Source: Corynebacterium durum (GTDB taxonomy: Bacteria; Actinomycetota; Actinomycetes; Mycobacteriales; Mycobacteriaceae). From it: a stretch of DNA of 64,000 nucleotides. A model generated the notes under the pieces. The model was not told the DNA's origin. It ran no database searches and saw nothing but the letters and a program-made list of their open reading frames with translations. This document shows positions 43,512-54,272 of this stretch, in pieces; within the stretch, counting starts at the first letter, position 1; each line of letters opens with the position of its first letter. The stretch lies in the NCBI RefSeq assembly GCF_030408675.1, contig NZ_CP047200.1:2722864-2786863 (forward strand), in the 5' to 3' direction. The translations under genes and the position numbers were made by a program.

Positions 43512-44245
43512 CAGCGTCGAGCCTTATCTAGATCGGTATGGAGTAGGACGTCGATACGCGGGGAGAGAAAGCGGATAAGAAGCAGACAGAAATAGCACAC
43601 TAAAGCGAGCACCAACATCTGGCCAGGCAGCAGTAGCGCGAAAGCAACGGCGAACAGTCCGGCGCTGAGGGGAAGCGAGACATCTCTGTGGGATGCGAAA
43701 GATTCCCACGCAAGAACGAGGAACAGAGCCGTGAGAGCGAAGTCCATGCCGGTGAGGGTATCGGGGAGGGCAGTACCCGCGAGGGCGCCAATGATTCCTG
43801 GAAGAACCCACGCGAGTTGGCAGACCACCTGAATGCTGAGCATCCGGGAGGCTGTCATGCGGTGACCATCGCCTGCAGCGGCACGCACGGAGACGATGGC
43901 GTAGGACTCGTCGGTGAGGGCATAGGTGCTGTAGGCACGCGCCCAGAAGTTTCGAATGAGGTGACGGGGAAAGGTCAGCCCATAGAAGATGTGGCGAAAG
44001 TTAACCATGAAGCCGGTCACGGCAGCGGGAATGATGCCAACGCCCGCAGTGATCATCCCAATGGCCAGAAACTCCATGCTCCCGGCGTAAATAACCAGGG
44101 ACAGTATGGGAGCCCACCACCAAGAAAATCCCGACTGCGTAATCAGCAATCCAAATGCGAGGCCGAGGGGGACAAGACCAAGGCCGACAGTCCAGGCATC
44201 AGAAAACCCGGCCCGCCATTCACGCAATGTTTCACGTGAAACCAT
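43511..44245 (-). CDS. azlC: Branched-chain amino acid export, large subunit AzlC
   Basis: A 244-residue protein with the AzlC/BrnF features WRAGFSDAWTVGLGLVPLGLAFG, YAGSMEFLAIGMI and VNFRHIFYGLTFP, and six to seven membrane helices. The first codons ATG-GTT-TCA-CGT-GAA-ACA are themselves part of a parS site, giving the N-terminus MVSRET. A DNA-bound ParB complex would thus sit on the translation start region. Forms a unit with azlD. Confidence 0.88.
   Translation of the reverse strand: MVSRETLREWRAGFSDAWTVGLGLVPLGLAFGLLITQSGFSWWWAPILSLVIYAGSMEFLAIGMITAGVGIIPAAVTGFMVNFRHIFYGLTFPRHLIRNFWARAYSTYALTDESYAIVSVRAAAGDGHRMTASRMLSIQVVCQLAWVLPGIIGALAGTALPDTLTGMDFALTALFLVLAWESFASHRDVSLPLSAGLFAVAFALLLPGQMLVLALVCYFCLLLIRFLSPRIDVLLHTDLDKARR
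44228..44243. promoter_or_regulatory. parS site 7
   Basis: TGTTTCACGTGAAACC, one outer mismatch, overlapping the azlC start codon. Confidence 0.85.
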
Positions 44246-44251
44246 GACAAG

Positions 44252-44857
44252 TCAGTTATCCGAGATATCCGCCGGGAACGTGGAAAACAAGGGGAGGGGC
44301 ATTGGCTGACGACGCATCACATCACCCCATACGTCCACACTTCCACCCGCAATAATGTCCGACACCAACGCGGGAGCTACATACCAATCACCGCGCTCAA
44401 TCTCTGATTCCAGCTGGCCCGGACCCCATTCTGCGTAGCCCACAAACAAGCGAATGCCTTCTACCAAGTCCTCCAACTCGGAGGGGTCAATGCGCAGGTC
44501 AACGTGAACAATGCGGTTAGCGAGCCGCTGAAACTGTTTGTGGTTTTCAATTGTCACACCCGGCTTCGTCACGCCCAACCCCACAACGCTCTGCTGGTTA
44601 AGCGGACCGCCAATATACAGAGCCTGCGGTTTGGCCACATATGGTACCCACTCAGGCATAACGTTAAACACCGCGACATCGCTGCGTGATGCCAGGTTCA
44701 CACCAAAGGTCAGCTGGTTATTGTGTTCCACAATCAGCACAACGCTCCGCGCAAACTCATCAGAGAGCATGCCCGGTGCCGCCACTAAGACCATGCCAGC
44801 GGTCGGCTCGTTACGCTCCAGGGCGGTGAACAGACGGTCGCTGAAAAACTCTTCCAT
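44252..44857 (-). CDS. YqgE/AlgH family protein (DUF179)
   Basis: A 201-residue cytosolic protein of the DUF179 family: GMVLVAAPGMLSDEFARSVVLIVEHN, LYIGGPLNQQSVVGLG and RLFVGYAEWGPGQLESEIERGDW are all diagnostic. Biochemical function is unsettled in this family. ATG at 44857 (MEEFFSDRLF) follows AAAGG; the frame reaches 44932 only through pcnA sequence. It lies between pcnA and azlC, all on the minus strand. Confidence 0.9.
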   Translation of the reverse strand: MEEFFSDRLFTALERNEPTAGMVLVAAPGMLSDEFARSVVLIVEHNNQLTFGVNLASRSDVAVFNVMPEWVPYVAKPQALYIGGPLNQQSVVGLGVTKPGVTIENHKQFQRLANRIVHVDLRIDPSELEDLVEGIRLFVGYAEWGPGQLESEIERGDWYVAPALVSDIIAGGSVDVWGDVMRRQPMPLPLFSTFPADISDN

Positions 44858-44870
44858 GACTCGAACCTTT

Positions 44871-46337
44871 CTAGCTTGTACCCTGATTCTGGTCGTTGTC
44901 CCACCATTGCCGCAAGGCAGCCACGGCCTCATCGTGCTCCAGCGGACCGCGTTCCAGCCGAAGCTCCTTCATAAACGTCCATGCTCGCCCCACATCCGGC
45001 CCGGGTTGCAGCCCCAGCAGCTCCATGATGGCGTTACCATCCAAATCGGGCCGCACCTTGGCCAAATCCTCTTTGGCAGCCAGCTCCGCGATGCGTTGCT
45101 CCAAATGGTCATACGTGCGTTGGAGGCGCTGAGCTTTCCGTTGGTTGCGCGTGGTGCAATCCGCTCGCACAAGCTTGTGAAGGCGACTCAGCAACGGCCC
45201 GGCATCGGTGACGTACCGACGCACCGCCGAATCAGTCCACTGCCCCTCCCCATAACCGTGGAACCGCAAATGCAGATACACCAACTGACTTACATCAGAC
45301 ACCATCTGTTTGGAGTACTTCAGCGCCCGCATGCGTTTACGCACCAGTTTCGCCCCCACCACCTCATGATGATGGAAGGTCACGCCGCCACCAGGCTTTG
45401 GGGCGCGAGTGGCAGGCTTACCGACGTCGTGCAATAACGCCGCCCAGCGCAACACCAGGTCCGGCCCGTCCTCCTCCTGATCCATCGCCTGGCGCAGCAC
45501 CTGCATCGAATGCGCATACACATCTTTGTGCTGCATGTGCTCATCCTGGGTCAGCTTCATCCCTGGGATTTCCGGGAAAATATAGTCCGCAATTCCTGTT
45601 GTCACCATGAGGTTAATGCCGGTCCACGGCGCAGCACCCAGCATCAACTTATCCAGCTCCGCCTGCACACGCTCCGCAGTGATACGCGTAATTTCTCCAG
45701 CCATGTCCCGCATGGCCTCCTCTACGCGTGGAGCCACCTCAAAACCCAGTTGGGAGACAAAACGCGCTGCGCGCAGCATCCGAAGGGGGTCATCGTGAAA
45801 CGACAGTTCTGGCGTATTCGGCGTGTCTAGGCGCTGGGCGGCCAGGTCCGTTAATCCTCCCATGGGATCGTGAAACACCATAGAACCGTCGCCGGTTATT
45901 TCAACGGCCATCGCATTGACACTGAAGTCGCGACGAATGAGATCACCCTCAAGAGTGTCACCGAATTTCACCTCTGGATTTCGGGACTGCCCGTCGTACA
46001 CATCCGATCGAAATGTTGTTATTTCGATTTGTTGAGAGTTTTTCTCCGCCGAGATAGTCCCATACTCAATACCAGTGTCCCAGACCACATCGGCCCAACC
46101 GTCCAACACAGCAGTTACTGTTTCTGGCCGTGCAGACGTGGTGCAGTCTATGTCGTGCCCTAAGCGCCCCAGCAGAGCATCACGAACAGATCCCCCTACT
46201 AAATACAAACGATGGCCTTCGTCGTTAAATCGCTGAGCAAGCGATTGCAACACAGGGAGTAAACCTGAAATCGCTTTTTCCGCCTGGATAAGCAAATTCG
46301 CATCGCTGGGTTCTTGTGTTAAAGCCGAAGAAATCAC
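44871..46337 (-). CDS. pcnA: CCA tRNA nucleotidyltransferase / poly(A) polymerase family
   Basis: A 488-residue enzyme of the class II nucleotidyltransferases that adds or repairs the tRNA 3' CCA end. LYLVGGSVRDALLGRLGHDIDCTT holds the G-S and DxD catalytic motifs (near residues 45-68). RRDFSVNAMAVEI and DDPLRMLRAARF follow. A C-terminal HD domain is present (RWAALLHDVGKPATR near 300). Divergent from the mutT4-like gene, as at the Rv3907c-Rv3908 locus. Confidence 0.93.
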   Translation of the reverse strand: MISSALTQEPSDANLLIQAEKAISGLLPVLQSLAQRFNDEGHRLYLVGGSVRDALLGRLGHDIDCTTSARPETVTAVLDGWADVVWDTGIEYGTISAEKNSQQIEITTFRSDVYDGQSRNPEVKFGDTLEGDLIRRDFSVNAMAVEITGDGSMVFHDPMGGLTDLAAQRLDTPNTPELSFHDDPLRMLRAARFVSQLGFEVAPRVEEAMRDMAGEITRITAERVQAELDKLMLGAAPWTGINLMVTTGIADYIFPEIPGMKLTQDEHMQHKDVYAHSMQVLRQAMDQEEDGPDLVLRWAALLHDVGKPATRAPKPGGGVTFHHHEVVGAKLVRKRMRALKYSKQMVSDVSQLVYLHLRFHGYGEGQWTDSAVRRYVTDAGPLLSRLHKLVRADCTTRNQRKAQRLQRTYDHLEQRIAELAAKEDLAKVRPDLDGNAIMELLGLQPGPDVGRAWTFMKELRLERGPLEHDEAVAALRQWWDNDQNQGTS

Positions 46338-46473
46338 CTGGACAAGTCTACCTGGAACGTTATCTCATAATAAGTAGCCTCAATGATTCTTGCACCAGGG
46401 CAGTGAGGGTGAATCGGCAAAGGTCCTCATAATAAATACCCTTCCTGTTCGTCATCACGATACGATTGTGTGG

Positions 46474-47373
46474 ATGAGTGACAACGAACGGCACCAGGCC
46501 ACCGACCAGGCCACCCAACCGGCAGCACGGAAACGACGCCGCCGGTCACGTCGTCGAGCCACCAACACCCCGTCCAGCCGTTCAAGCGGGGCGCCAACAT
46601 CTCAGCCCATCACCAGCGACGCCGAAAAAAAGCGATCTGAACAGCCAAAACGCCGACGTCGCCGCCGAAATCCACAACGCAACCCTGAGGGAACGGCGGG
46701 TAAAGGCACAGCAGCAACCACGAACACCGCAGGCAAGGACGGGGGAGCACGCCGCAAGGATAACGGGGGCGTCGCAAAGCAGAACAGCAAGCGGCGTAAC
46801 AACCGCCAGCGCGACCAGCGACGGTCCCGCACCAACCAGACACGTCAGCGTTCATCAGCTCGTCCGCGCATGGAAACAAGCATCGAAACCTCCGCCGGTG
46901 GGTTGGTGGTGTCTGGGCTGGCGGAAGCAGTAATGCCAGACGGCACTGTTGATTTGGCCCGACTGTACGTTGCGCTCATCGGTCGCCTTGACCGTCGGGG
47001 GCGTCTCCTGTGGTCCATGCCGAAAGGTCATGTGGAGGCCGGTGAAGCCCACGCCTCCACGGCTGAGCGGGAAGTATGGGAAGAAACCGGCGTGTATGGC
47101 CAAGTATTCGCCGAACTTGGTGTCATTGATTATTGGTTTGTCTCGGATGGTAAGCGTATTCACAAGACCGTGCATCACCATCTGTTGCGCTTCCTAGATG
47201 GCGACCTTAACGACGAAGACCCTGAGGTCACGGAAGTAGCATGGATTCCCGTTAGCGAGCTGATCGAACGGCTCGCCTATGCTGATGAACGCAAACTGGC
47301 TCGACTGGCGCATGACATGCTGCCAGAACTGGCCCGAACAGAGAAAGCGGAGGGAAGGATCACCCCGCGGTGA
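46474..47373 (+). CDS. NUDIX hydrolase with long basic N-terminal region (MutT4-like)
   Basis: A 299-residue protein. Residues 1-135 are low-complexity and extremely basic ([26 protein letters not shown]). The NUDIX domain starts near 137 ([10 protein letters not shown]), with the box [20 protein letters not shown] then TG. Its position between pcnA and the DUF6049-like gene matches mutT4 (Rv3908). A -10-like TACGAT lies about 8 bases before ATG 46474, implying a leaderless mRNA; the upstream extension to 46390 would include the promoter. The basic tail suggests binding to RNA, DNA or polyphosphate. Confidence 0.88.
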   Translation: MSDNERHQATDQATQPAARKRRRRSRRRATNTPSSRSSGAPTSQPITSDAEKKRSEQPKRRRRRRNPQRNPEGTAGKGTAATTNTAGKDGGARRKDNGGVAKQNSKRRNNRQRDQRRSRTNQTRQRSSARPRMETSIETSAGGLVVSGLAEAVMPDGTVDLARLYVALIGRLDRRGRLLWSMPKGHVEAGEAHASTAEREVWEETGVYGQVFAELGVIDYWFVSDGKRIHKTVHHHLLRFLDGDLNDEDPEVTEVAWIPVSELIERLAYADERKLARLAHDMLPELARTEKAEGRITPR

Positions 47374-50279
47374 GCGCCATGACAACAAAGCGACGGTTTA
47401 TCACACTGTGCGCCTGCGTCACCACAGCATTCGTTGGGTTCGCGGGCCCGGCCACCATGTCCATGGTCACACCTGGTGGTATGGTTCCGCACGCGGCAGC
47501 GCTACCGTTCCCCATGACACCCGACAGCCCTGAGATAAAAACACAATGGATTAACCCGGCGGCGCGCAGCCAAGATGACGACGCCCCCGTACGCGTCCTC
47601 CTCGAATCACTTGAGCCGTCCACCATCCACGTCGGCGATACCACCCGCGCGCGTCTGCGCATCTCCAACAAAGGCTCCGAGGTGGTGCGTAACCTCAGCA
47701 TTCAGGCGCAACGCGCCAGCAAGCAAAACTCGCTTGCCGACGCCCGATCCATCCTCGCCTCGGATTCCTCCGCGTTCCAGGTGGCAGGGTTAAAGTTCAA
47801 GCTTCCGGACCAGCTGGAACCGAACCAGGAGATCATCATTGATGTGGAGCTTCCCACTGCGCCGGACCAGGACCGCTCGTTATCTATCTCCAATCCGGGG
47901 ATATACCCACTGACACTGAACGTTAACGGCGATCAGGGGCAAGGCGATGCCTATGTGGGGTCCACGCATTTCCTGCTGTCCGTACTGAATCCAGACACAC
48001 AGTCAGTGTCCGATGAGACACAGGAATCCCCGGGCATGACCATGCTGTGGCCACTGTCCGCCAAGATTGACATCATTGCTGGCGAAACCGGGGCGGCACC
48101 GGGATCGGCACACCTCATACTGAAAAACGAAAACCTTGCCGCTGAGCTTGCCCAAGGCGGCCGCCTGTACCAGCTGTTGGATGCGTACGTTCAGGCAACC
48201 ACGGAAGGTGGGGCGGCGTCGACAAGCAGTGGAGCGCCACACGCGACGTCGAATAGCGCGGCAGCGAAGCTGCGGGAAGGCTCCTGCCTGGCGCTGGACC
48301 CACAGCTGGTGGATACCGTTTCCCGCATGTCCCAGGGGTATAGCGTGGCCGATCAACGCCCCAGCCCCGTTGCCCCCAAGCTACGGCTACGCGACAGTTG
48401 GGGGTCAGAGGCGGACGACGTGCCTAGCACTCCCGGCTCCTCACCAGTGGTGGCTGGGGAGTGGCTGGCCAAACTACGAGGTGTCGCCAAGGACTCCTGC
48501 GTCGTGGCACTCCCGTGGGCGAACGTGGACATCAACGCATTAGGGCGCACCGGCAACGAATGGCTCCTACGCGAAGCCCTCAGCCAAGGCGCCTCCACTA
48601 TTGAGCAGATCGTAGGAGTTGCTCCGCTGCGCAACGTCGTGGTTCCCGCATCCGGGTATGTCACCGAGCAGACCGTCGCCGGACTCGGCGTAGCCGACTC
48701 CCCGTTAGAAGACACCACAGGCGACACTAACGGAAACACTGGTGATAGTCCCCAACAGCTGGGTACCTCTGGGAACTCCACTTCGGGTTCTTCAAACGCG
48801 ACACCAGCGAGAAAGCCGGAAGACGCCTGGGAATACGCCCAATCCCACAACCCAGGCGTCACAGAACCAACCAACCCCCATGGCGGCGAGACCGCACTGA
48901 ACGATAATTCCTTACCGAACCCTGACAACGGTTTCCATTCTTCTCAGCCGAACTCGCCGATTAGAGTACTGGTTTCTGATAACACAGTGTGGGATGTGCC
49001 GCGCGCGGGGCAGTTCGCAGCCCTCGGGCCTAACATCATGGGCGTGGGGTATCAAAGCTCACTCGCTGCGACACTGGCGGCCTTGGGAACCGACCCGGAA
49101 ACCGTGGGCTACAGCAGCCCCGCCACCCGATTTGATTTTCGCATTGACTCCGGTACGGCACGTTCCCTAAACGCGCAAGCAGCGCTACGCATGAGTGTTG
49201 ACGAAAAAGCCCACAGCACCAACAACGGTGAATCCGCAGATAATACCCCGATTCTTGTTACCCCCTCGGCGTTACTGGGCTCCGTTGACGATGCCCGCGC
49301 ACTCCTCAACACTGCAAGCGACCTGCTCAGTCACAACCTGGCGCGCCCCGTGCCCCTGACCCAAGCCATCACGCCCTCCGCCGAACAGGAGGCGGACCTT
49401 CAGCGACAAAGCGATCAGGCAGGATCCTCGGAAACATCCTCGCGGTTTGGCGCGCCTTATGACGACCCGACGGTTGCAACCGACACGGAAATCCTGCGCG
49501 TCACACAACAGGGAAACTATATTGACGATCTGACACATCTGATGGTCAACGATCCCGCCATCGCACTAACCCGATATCAATTCACCGCGCCACTGCAACG
49601 CGACCTTTTGCGCGCATTGACGCTCAGCGGGCGGCGTTCCCTAGCCACCTATGACCCAACCGTCGCAGAGACAGACTCCATCCTGAACTTGAATCGCGAG
49701 ATGCTCGTGAATCTGCGCAGGTCCGTGACGCTGTTGCCACCTGGAAACGTCTATACCCGCACCTCAGCCTCGTCGCCGCTGTTGATTGTGGCGCGCAACG
49801 GCCTGCCCCTGCCGGTGGATGCTCACATCATGTATCAGGGGCCTGAGGGTGCGGTTATTCACACCCCAGACCAGCAACGTATCCCAGCTCAGGGGTCCAT
49901 TACCACGCAGATGACGGCTGATCTGCCGAACGACCGCGAACGCACTGACCTGACGTTGTGGCTGGCCACACCATCAGGAAACGCCATCAGTGATTCGGTG
50001 GACATTGGCGTGCAAACACGAGCCGGATTCTTCGGTGTCTATGGTGTGGTGGCGCTGATAGTTGGTTTAATTTTTGCCCTGCTTTTCCGTATGCGTCGCA
50101 TGGTCAAAAAGCCCAGCACTACATCACCCGCATCCGACGCTACAAAACGCTCTATTAAAGCAGCACAGACGGATAGTAGCGTGTCGTCTGACACTACTGA
50201 TGACACCCGGAACGAACGTCGTCTGAACAACGGACACGCTGACCAAAACTCAGGTTCCCCACGGCCACCGGGGCGGTAA
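47370..50279 (+). CDS. Large exported protein, Rv3909-like (DUF6049)
   Basis: A 969-residue envelope protein. An N-terminal export signal follows [19 protein letters not shown] long extracellular part contains an NEW1/COG1470-like module ([27 protein letters not shown]), Ser/Gly/Asn-rich linkers and a second domain. One C-terminal helix ([18 protein letters not shown]) is followed by a basic Ser-rich cytosolic tail. It sits between mutT4 and murJ, as Rv3909 does, and probably serves in cell-wall assembly with MurJ. Starts at GTG 47370, overlapping the NUDIX stop (GTGA); ATG 47379 is possible. Confidence 0.85.
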   Translation: MSAMTTKRRFITLCACVTTAFVGFAGPATMSMVTPGGMVPHAAALPFPMTPDSPEIKTQWINPAARSQDDDAPVRVLLESLEPSTIHVGDTTRARLRISNKGSEVVRNLSIQAQRASKQNSLADARSILASDSSAFQVAGLKFKLPDQLEPNQEIIIDVELPTAPDQDRSLSISNPGIYPLTLNVNGDQGQGDAYVGSTHFLLSVLNPDTQSVSDETQESPGMTMLWPLSAKIDIIAGETGAAPGSAHLILKNENLAAELAQGGRLYQLLDAYVQATTEGGAASTSSGAPHATSNSAAAKLREGSCLALDPQLVDTVSRMSQGYSVADQRPSPVAPKLRLRDSWGSEADDVPSTPGSSPVVAGEWLAKLRGVAKDSCVVALPWANVDINALGRTGNEWLLREALSQGASTIEQIVGVAPLRNVVVPASGYVTEQTVAGLGVADSPLEDTTGDTNGNTGDSPQQLGTSGNSTSGSSNATPARKPEDAWEYAQSHNPGVTEPTNPHGGETALNDNSLPNPDNGFHSSQPNSPIRVLVSDNTVWDVPRAGQFAALGPNIMGVGYQSSLAATLAALGTDPETVGYSSPATRFDFRIDSGTARSLNAQAALRMSVDEKAHSTNNGESADNTPILVTPSALLGSVDDARALLNTASDLLSHNLARPVPLTQAITPSAEQEADLQRQSDQAGSSETSSRFGAPYDDPTVATDTEILRVTQQGNYIDDLTHLMVNDPAIALTRYQFTAPLQRDLLRALTLSGRRSLATYDPTVAETDSILNLNREMLVNLRRSVTLLPPGNVYTRTSASSPLLIVARNGLPLPVDAHIMYQGPEGAVIHTPDQQRIPAQGSITTQMTADLPNDRERTDLTLWLATPSGNAISDSVDIGVQTRAGFFGVYGVVALIVGLIFALLFRMRRMVKKPSTTSPASDATKRSIKAAQTDSSVSSDTTDDTRNERRLNNGHADQNSGSPRPPGR

Positions 50280-50376
50280 TCTGGGAGGTTTTTGGGTAAT
50301 ATCCGCTGTAAAACTTCAGTTATTCCTCATCGTAAACCTCAAGTAGACCCCTGTCCGTCCTCCAGAATGGTTCAAC

Positions 50377-53300
50377 GTGAGTCCTTCAGATCCCACTCAT
50401 TCGGCTGATCGAAACGCCCAGCAACGCATTCAATCACATCAGCAGCAACCGTCATCATCGTCATCTTCGGCGCAGACGGGTCAGCGTGGCCGTATCGTGC
50501 AGCCGACGCCCCCCGCTCCCGTCCCAGAGCCGCGGCGGCGCACCACCAGGAGTGCACGTCAGGCCAGCCGGGCGGCACAACATGGGCAGTTGGCCAACAG
50601 CCCCATCGTTGCCCCATCGGGAGGCTCGGCGGCATCACCGTCGCGTCACACTGCTGGAACAGACGCACGCGGCGTCGGCGGGGCAGAGCGGCAGCGGGCA
50701 TCCGCGCTGCGTCGCCCAGCAACGGGCGGGGCGTCTCCTCCGACGACCGTGAATAGTTCCGCCGTCAATGAGCCCGCACGTTCGGCGGGCGGTGCCGCAG
50801 AATCCGCGCGAGCAAACCGCGCTGCGGCCGCACCAACCAGAGTTTCTCCGCGTGCCGTCGTGGGAGCTGCTGGCGGAGCTCGCGGTGGAGTTGGAACAGC
50901 CACACCGCCACCGTCGCGCCCCCGTAAAGGTACGCCCGCTAGACCAGGCGGCCCCAACGGACCCCGCGGTTCCGCTGCTGAGGCTGATGAGACGCAATCG
51001 GATAGCGACGTCGTTCGCTCGACTGGGTCCATGGCCATTGCCACCCTGATCAGCCGTATCACGGGTTTCCTGCGCAACATGGCCATTGGCGCGACCATGG
51101 GTCCGGCGGTGGCGTCGGCGTTTAACGTCGCAAACACGTTACCCAACATGGTCACCGAGATTGTGCTGGGAGCGGTGCTCACCTCCCTTGTGATTCCAGT
51201 GCTGGTGCGAGCGGAAAAAGAAGACGAGGACCACGGCGCTGCGTTTATTCGTCGGTTGTTTACGCTGTCGATGACGTTGCTAATCACCGTGACCTTGGCA
51301 TCTGTGATAGGTGCCCCTTTACTGGTGAGTATGGCGCTGGACAGGGGCGGCCAAGTCAACGTTTCCCAAGCCACCGCGTTCGGATTCCTGCTGCTCCCGC
51401 AGATTCTGTTCTATGGCATGTTCTCGCTGTTCATGGCGGTGTTGAACACAAAGGCTATATTTAAGCCCGGCGCGTGGGCACCGGTGGTTAACAACGTTGT
51501 GGTGCTGGTAGTGCTGGCACTGTACTTCATTCTGCCGGGGCAACTGGACCCGAAAGAACCAGTGAACATTGCCAATCCGCATATTTTGCTGCTGGGTGTG
51601 GGTACCACGTTGGGCGTGGTGGTGCAGGCGCTGATCATGGTGCCGCCGCTGCGTCGGGCGGGCGTCGATTTGCGTCCCCTGTGGGGGATTGATGATCGCC
51701 TGAAGCAGTTCGGTGGCATGGCGCTGGCCATTATTGTTTATGTTGGTATTTCGCAGTTCGGCTTGATTATTACGAGCCGCGTCGCTTCTGCCAATGACGC
51801 TTCGGCGTGGACGATCTACCAGCAGGCGTGGCTGTTGCTGCAGATGCCCTATGGCATTATTGGCGTGACGTTGCTGACGGCCATTATGCCGAGGCTGTCT
51901 CGCAATGCTGCGGCTGGTGACGACCAAGCCGTGGTGCACGACCTGACGGTGGCAACAAAACTTACCGCGATCGCGCTGATCCCGGTGGTGTTCTTTCTTA
52001 CCGCCTTCGGTCCGAGTATCGGTATTGGCTTGTTTGCCTACCTGAACTTCGATGTTGCGTCTGCTCACATTCTTGGCCTGACACTCAGTTTCTCTGCTTT
52101 CACCTTGATCCCGTACGCGCTGGTGTTGCTGCACTTGCGTGTGTTCTATGCCCGTGAGGAGGCGTGGACTCCCACCTTCATTGTCGCGGGTATTACGGGC
52201 ACGAAGGTGCTGCTCAGCATGCTGGCTCCACTGGTGGCATCCTCGCCACAGGATGTGGTGATCCTGCTGGCTGCCGCGAATGGTTTTGGCTATGTCGCGG
52301 GTGCTGTGATTGGTACATTCCTGCTGCGCCGCACCCTTGGCGTGCTCAATGGGCGCAGTGTGGTGCACACAGCGCTGTGGGCCATCGGGGCGTCGATAGC
52401 CGGTGTTGTTGTGGCCTACGGCCTAGACATGCTGGTCATGCTGATTCTCGGCGGGCTGTTCGAGAATTTCGGCAGTGTCGGGTTCATTATTCGCACCATG
52501 CTGGCCGGCGTGGTGTTCCTGGTGGTCACGGGCGTGGTGCTGTGGCGTTCCAAGCTGGAGGAGGTGTTGGCGTTCGGCGCTGTGCTGCGCCGCATCCCGG
52601 GCTTGCGTCGTTTTGCCCCCGCAGCTGTGCCTGGTGGGGAAGAGGGCGACGAAGAAGCCATCAGCGAGACCGAGCAGCTGCTGGCCGCCAGCGATTTCAC
52701 TGCGACTCAGGTGCTTCCGCCCATGTCTGCTGGTGCGGTGCGGGGCCCCCGGTTGGTGGCTGGCGCCCCGGTCGCCGACGGCAGGTTCCGCCTCCTTGCC
52801 GATCATGGTGGCGTGCCCGGCGCGCGTTTCTGGCATGCCCAGGAACAGGCGACAGGGCGTCAGGTGGCGCTGGTGACGGTGGATACCACCACCACGGAGG
52901 AAAATGCTGAGGATATTACGGCGGCAACGCTGGAGTTGGCGCAACTAAACCATCCGGGTATTGCGCCGAATATTGAGGTGCTGAATTTCCGCACTGGCTG
53001 CATCGTTATTGCCGACTGGGTGACCGGTTCCTCCCTGGACGCGGTTGCTAAGGCTGGTGCTAACCCAGCTGCGGCGACGTTAGCACTGCGCCCGCTGGCT
53101 GAGGCTGCGGCACGTGCTCATGACCGCGCGTTGACCTTGGGTTTGGATCACCAGAGCCGCATCCGCATTACCAGCACTGGCACCGCTATTCTGGCGTTCC
53201 CAGCTGTGCTGTCCACCAGCAGTGAGGACCAGGACTTGAACGGTTTGGGTAGCGCGCTCACCATGCTTATCGACGCCCCGGCTGCGGAACTGCCCGCGGG

Positions 53301-54063
53301 GGCTCAGCCTACCGACGCGCACGAATTTGCGGATGAGCTGTACGCCTACGCCCGTGCTCATGCACAGGCGGTGGCCGAGCAGGATACGCAGCTGATCGTG
53401 CGGGTGGAGGATGTGCCCGATCCGGAACTGCAAGTTGGTGGCTTTGGTGGTGCTGGCTATTCCCGCCGCATGACTGCACTGATTGCGATTTTCTCGGTGG
53501 GCCTGGTGGTGACCACGGCGGTGATCACCGTCTTCCTGATGAGTGTGTTCAACAACAACCAGGATTCCCCGATCACACACAACGGCGCTGGAAATGGGCA
53601 GTCGATACAGCTACCTGTAACGCATGCTGAGGAGTGGGAACCCGCACCCGTTGTCGCAGGCACTGAGGACAACCCGGAGCTAGCCCCGCTGGTGATTGAC
53701 AACAATCCCACCACGGCGTGGAGTACCGATGTGTACCTCAACCAGTTTGGTTCCGTGGGGACCAAACGGGGCGTGGGCTTGTTGTTGGATCTTGAGCAGC
53801 CTTCTACGGTGTCTAAGCTGCAATTGGTGACTGACCGCCCCGGTTCCCGTGTGGCAATTTATGGGTTTAACAACCCGAATCCCACCACGTTTGATGGGGC
53901 AGTTCCGATTGGGCAGGCTGAGCTGAATCGCGGCATTACGGATGTTGAGGTTCAGAACTCAGAGAGCTTTAACAAGGTGTTGGTGTGGGTTGTTGAGATG
54001 CCGCTTCCTGAGGCGGCGACCATCAATTCCATAACTGTGTTCGGTAGCCCCGCTAGTGGTTAG
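50377..54063 (+). CDS. murJ: Lipid II flippase MurJ (MviN) with pseudokinase and extracellular domains
   Basis: A 1228-residue protein. Residues 1-210 are a Pro/Ala/Gly/Arg-rich cytosolic region. About 213-745 form the 14-helix MurJ core, beginning SMAIATLISRITGFLRNMAIG. A kinase-like fold follows near 800-1020 (RFRLLADHGGVPGARFW...), lacking an obvious catalytic HRD/DFG. Then come a single helix near 1031 and a carbohydrate-binding-like extracellular domain. The layout is that of mycobacterial MviN (Rv3910), whose pseudokinase is bound by FhaA after PknB phosphorylation. Start GTG 50377. The low-complexity N-terminus is longer than usual. Confidence 0.93.
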   Translation: MSPSDPTHSADRNAQQRIQSHQQQPSSSSSSAQTGQRGRIVQPTPPAPVPEPRRRTTRSARQASRAAQHGQLANSPIVAPSGGSAASPSRHTAGTDARGVGGAERQRASALRRPATGGASPPTTVNSSAVNEPARSAGGAAESARANRAAAAPTRVSPRAVVGAAGGARGGVGTATPPPSRPRKGTPARPGGPNGPRGSAAEADETQSDSDVVRSTGSMAIATLISRITGFLRNMAIGATMGPAVASAFNVANTLPNMVTEIVLGAVLTSLVIPVLVRAEKEDEDHGAAFIRRLFTLSMTLLITVTLASVIGAPLLVSMALDRGGQVNVSQATAFGFLLLPQILFYGMFSLFMAVLNTKAIFKPGAWAPVVNNVVVLVVLALYFILPGQLDPKEPVNIANPHILLLGVGTTLGVVVQALIMVPPLRRAGVDLRPLWGIDDRLKQFGGMALAIIVYVGISQFGLIITSRVASANDASAWTIYQQAWLLLQMPYGIIGVTLLTAIMPRLSRNAAAGDDQAVVHDLTVATKLTAIALIPVVFFLTAFGPSIGIGLFAYLNFDVASAHILGLTLSFSAFTLIPYALVLLHLRVFYAREEAWTPTFIVAGITGTKVLLSMLAPLVASSPQDVVILLAAANGFGYVAGAVIGTFLLRRTLGVLNGRSVVHTALWAIGASIAGVVVAYGLDMLVMLILGGLFENFGSVGFIIRTMLAGVVFLVVTGVVLWRSKLEEVLAFGAVLRRIPGLRRFAPAAVPGGEEGDEEAISETEQLLAASDFTATQVLPPMSAGAVRGPRLVAGAPVADGRFRLLADHGGVPGARFWHAQEQATGRQVALVTVDTTTTEENAEDITAATLELAQLNHPGIAPNIEVLNFRTGCIVIADWVTGSSLDAVAKAGANPAAATLALRPLAEAAARAHDRALTLGLDHQSRIRITSTGTAILAFPAVLSTSSEDQDLNGLGSALTMLIDAPAAELPAGAQPTDAHEFADELYAYARAHAQAVAEQDTQLIVRVEDVPDPELQVGGFGGAGYSRRMTALIAIFSVGLVVTTAVITVFLMSVFNNNQDSPITHNGAGNGQSIQLPVTHAEEWEPAPVVAGTEDNPELAPLVIDNNPTTAWSTDVYLNQFGSVGTKRGVGLLLDLEQPSTVSKLQLVTDRPGSRVAIYGFNNPNPTTFDGAVPIGQAELNRGITDVEVQNSESFNKVLVWVVEMPLPEAATINSITVFGSPASG

Positions 54064-54091
54064 CACATAATCTACACCTACGTCTACTAGG

Positions 54092-54125
54092 GCGGGTTCC
54101 TGTGTTGTGGGAACCCGCTTTTTAT
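54092..54125 (+). terminator. Terminator after murJ
   Basis: GCGGGTTCC (54092-54100) and GGAACCCGC (54110-54118) form a nine-pair stem followed by TTTTTAT. Confidence 0.9.
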
Positions 54126-54205
54126 GGGTTCTTTATGAGCCAGTTACCCCCTTTCGTGTGACCTTCTGGCAAAGAAACGACGAATAGGGTCACAATAGGT
54201 GACAT

Positions 54206-54224
54206 CAGGTGTGCTGCACACCTG
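54206..54224. promoter_or_regulatory. Palindrome upstream of sigM
   Basis: CAGGTGTGC-T-GCACACCTG is a perfect 9-base-arm dyad, 49 bases before the sigM start. Likely a regulator-binding site within the sigM promoter region; the regulator is unknown. Confidence 0.55.
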
Positions 54225-54272
54225 CACTATCGGGATTAACAACATAATCGGGAGTGGGGTTCTCGGGGGATC

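Noticed and set aside
50646..52368. Long minus-strand frames opposite murJ (242 and 349 codons)
   Set aside because: Shadows caused by the high-GC biased codon use of murJ; composition is His/Gln/Arg-rich and unlike proteins.
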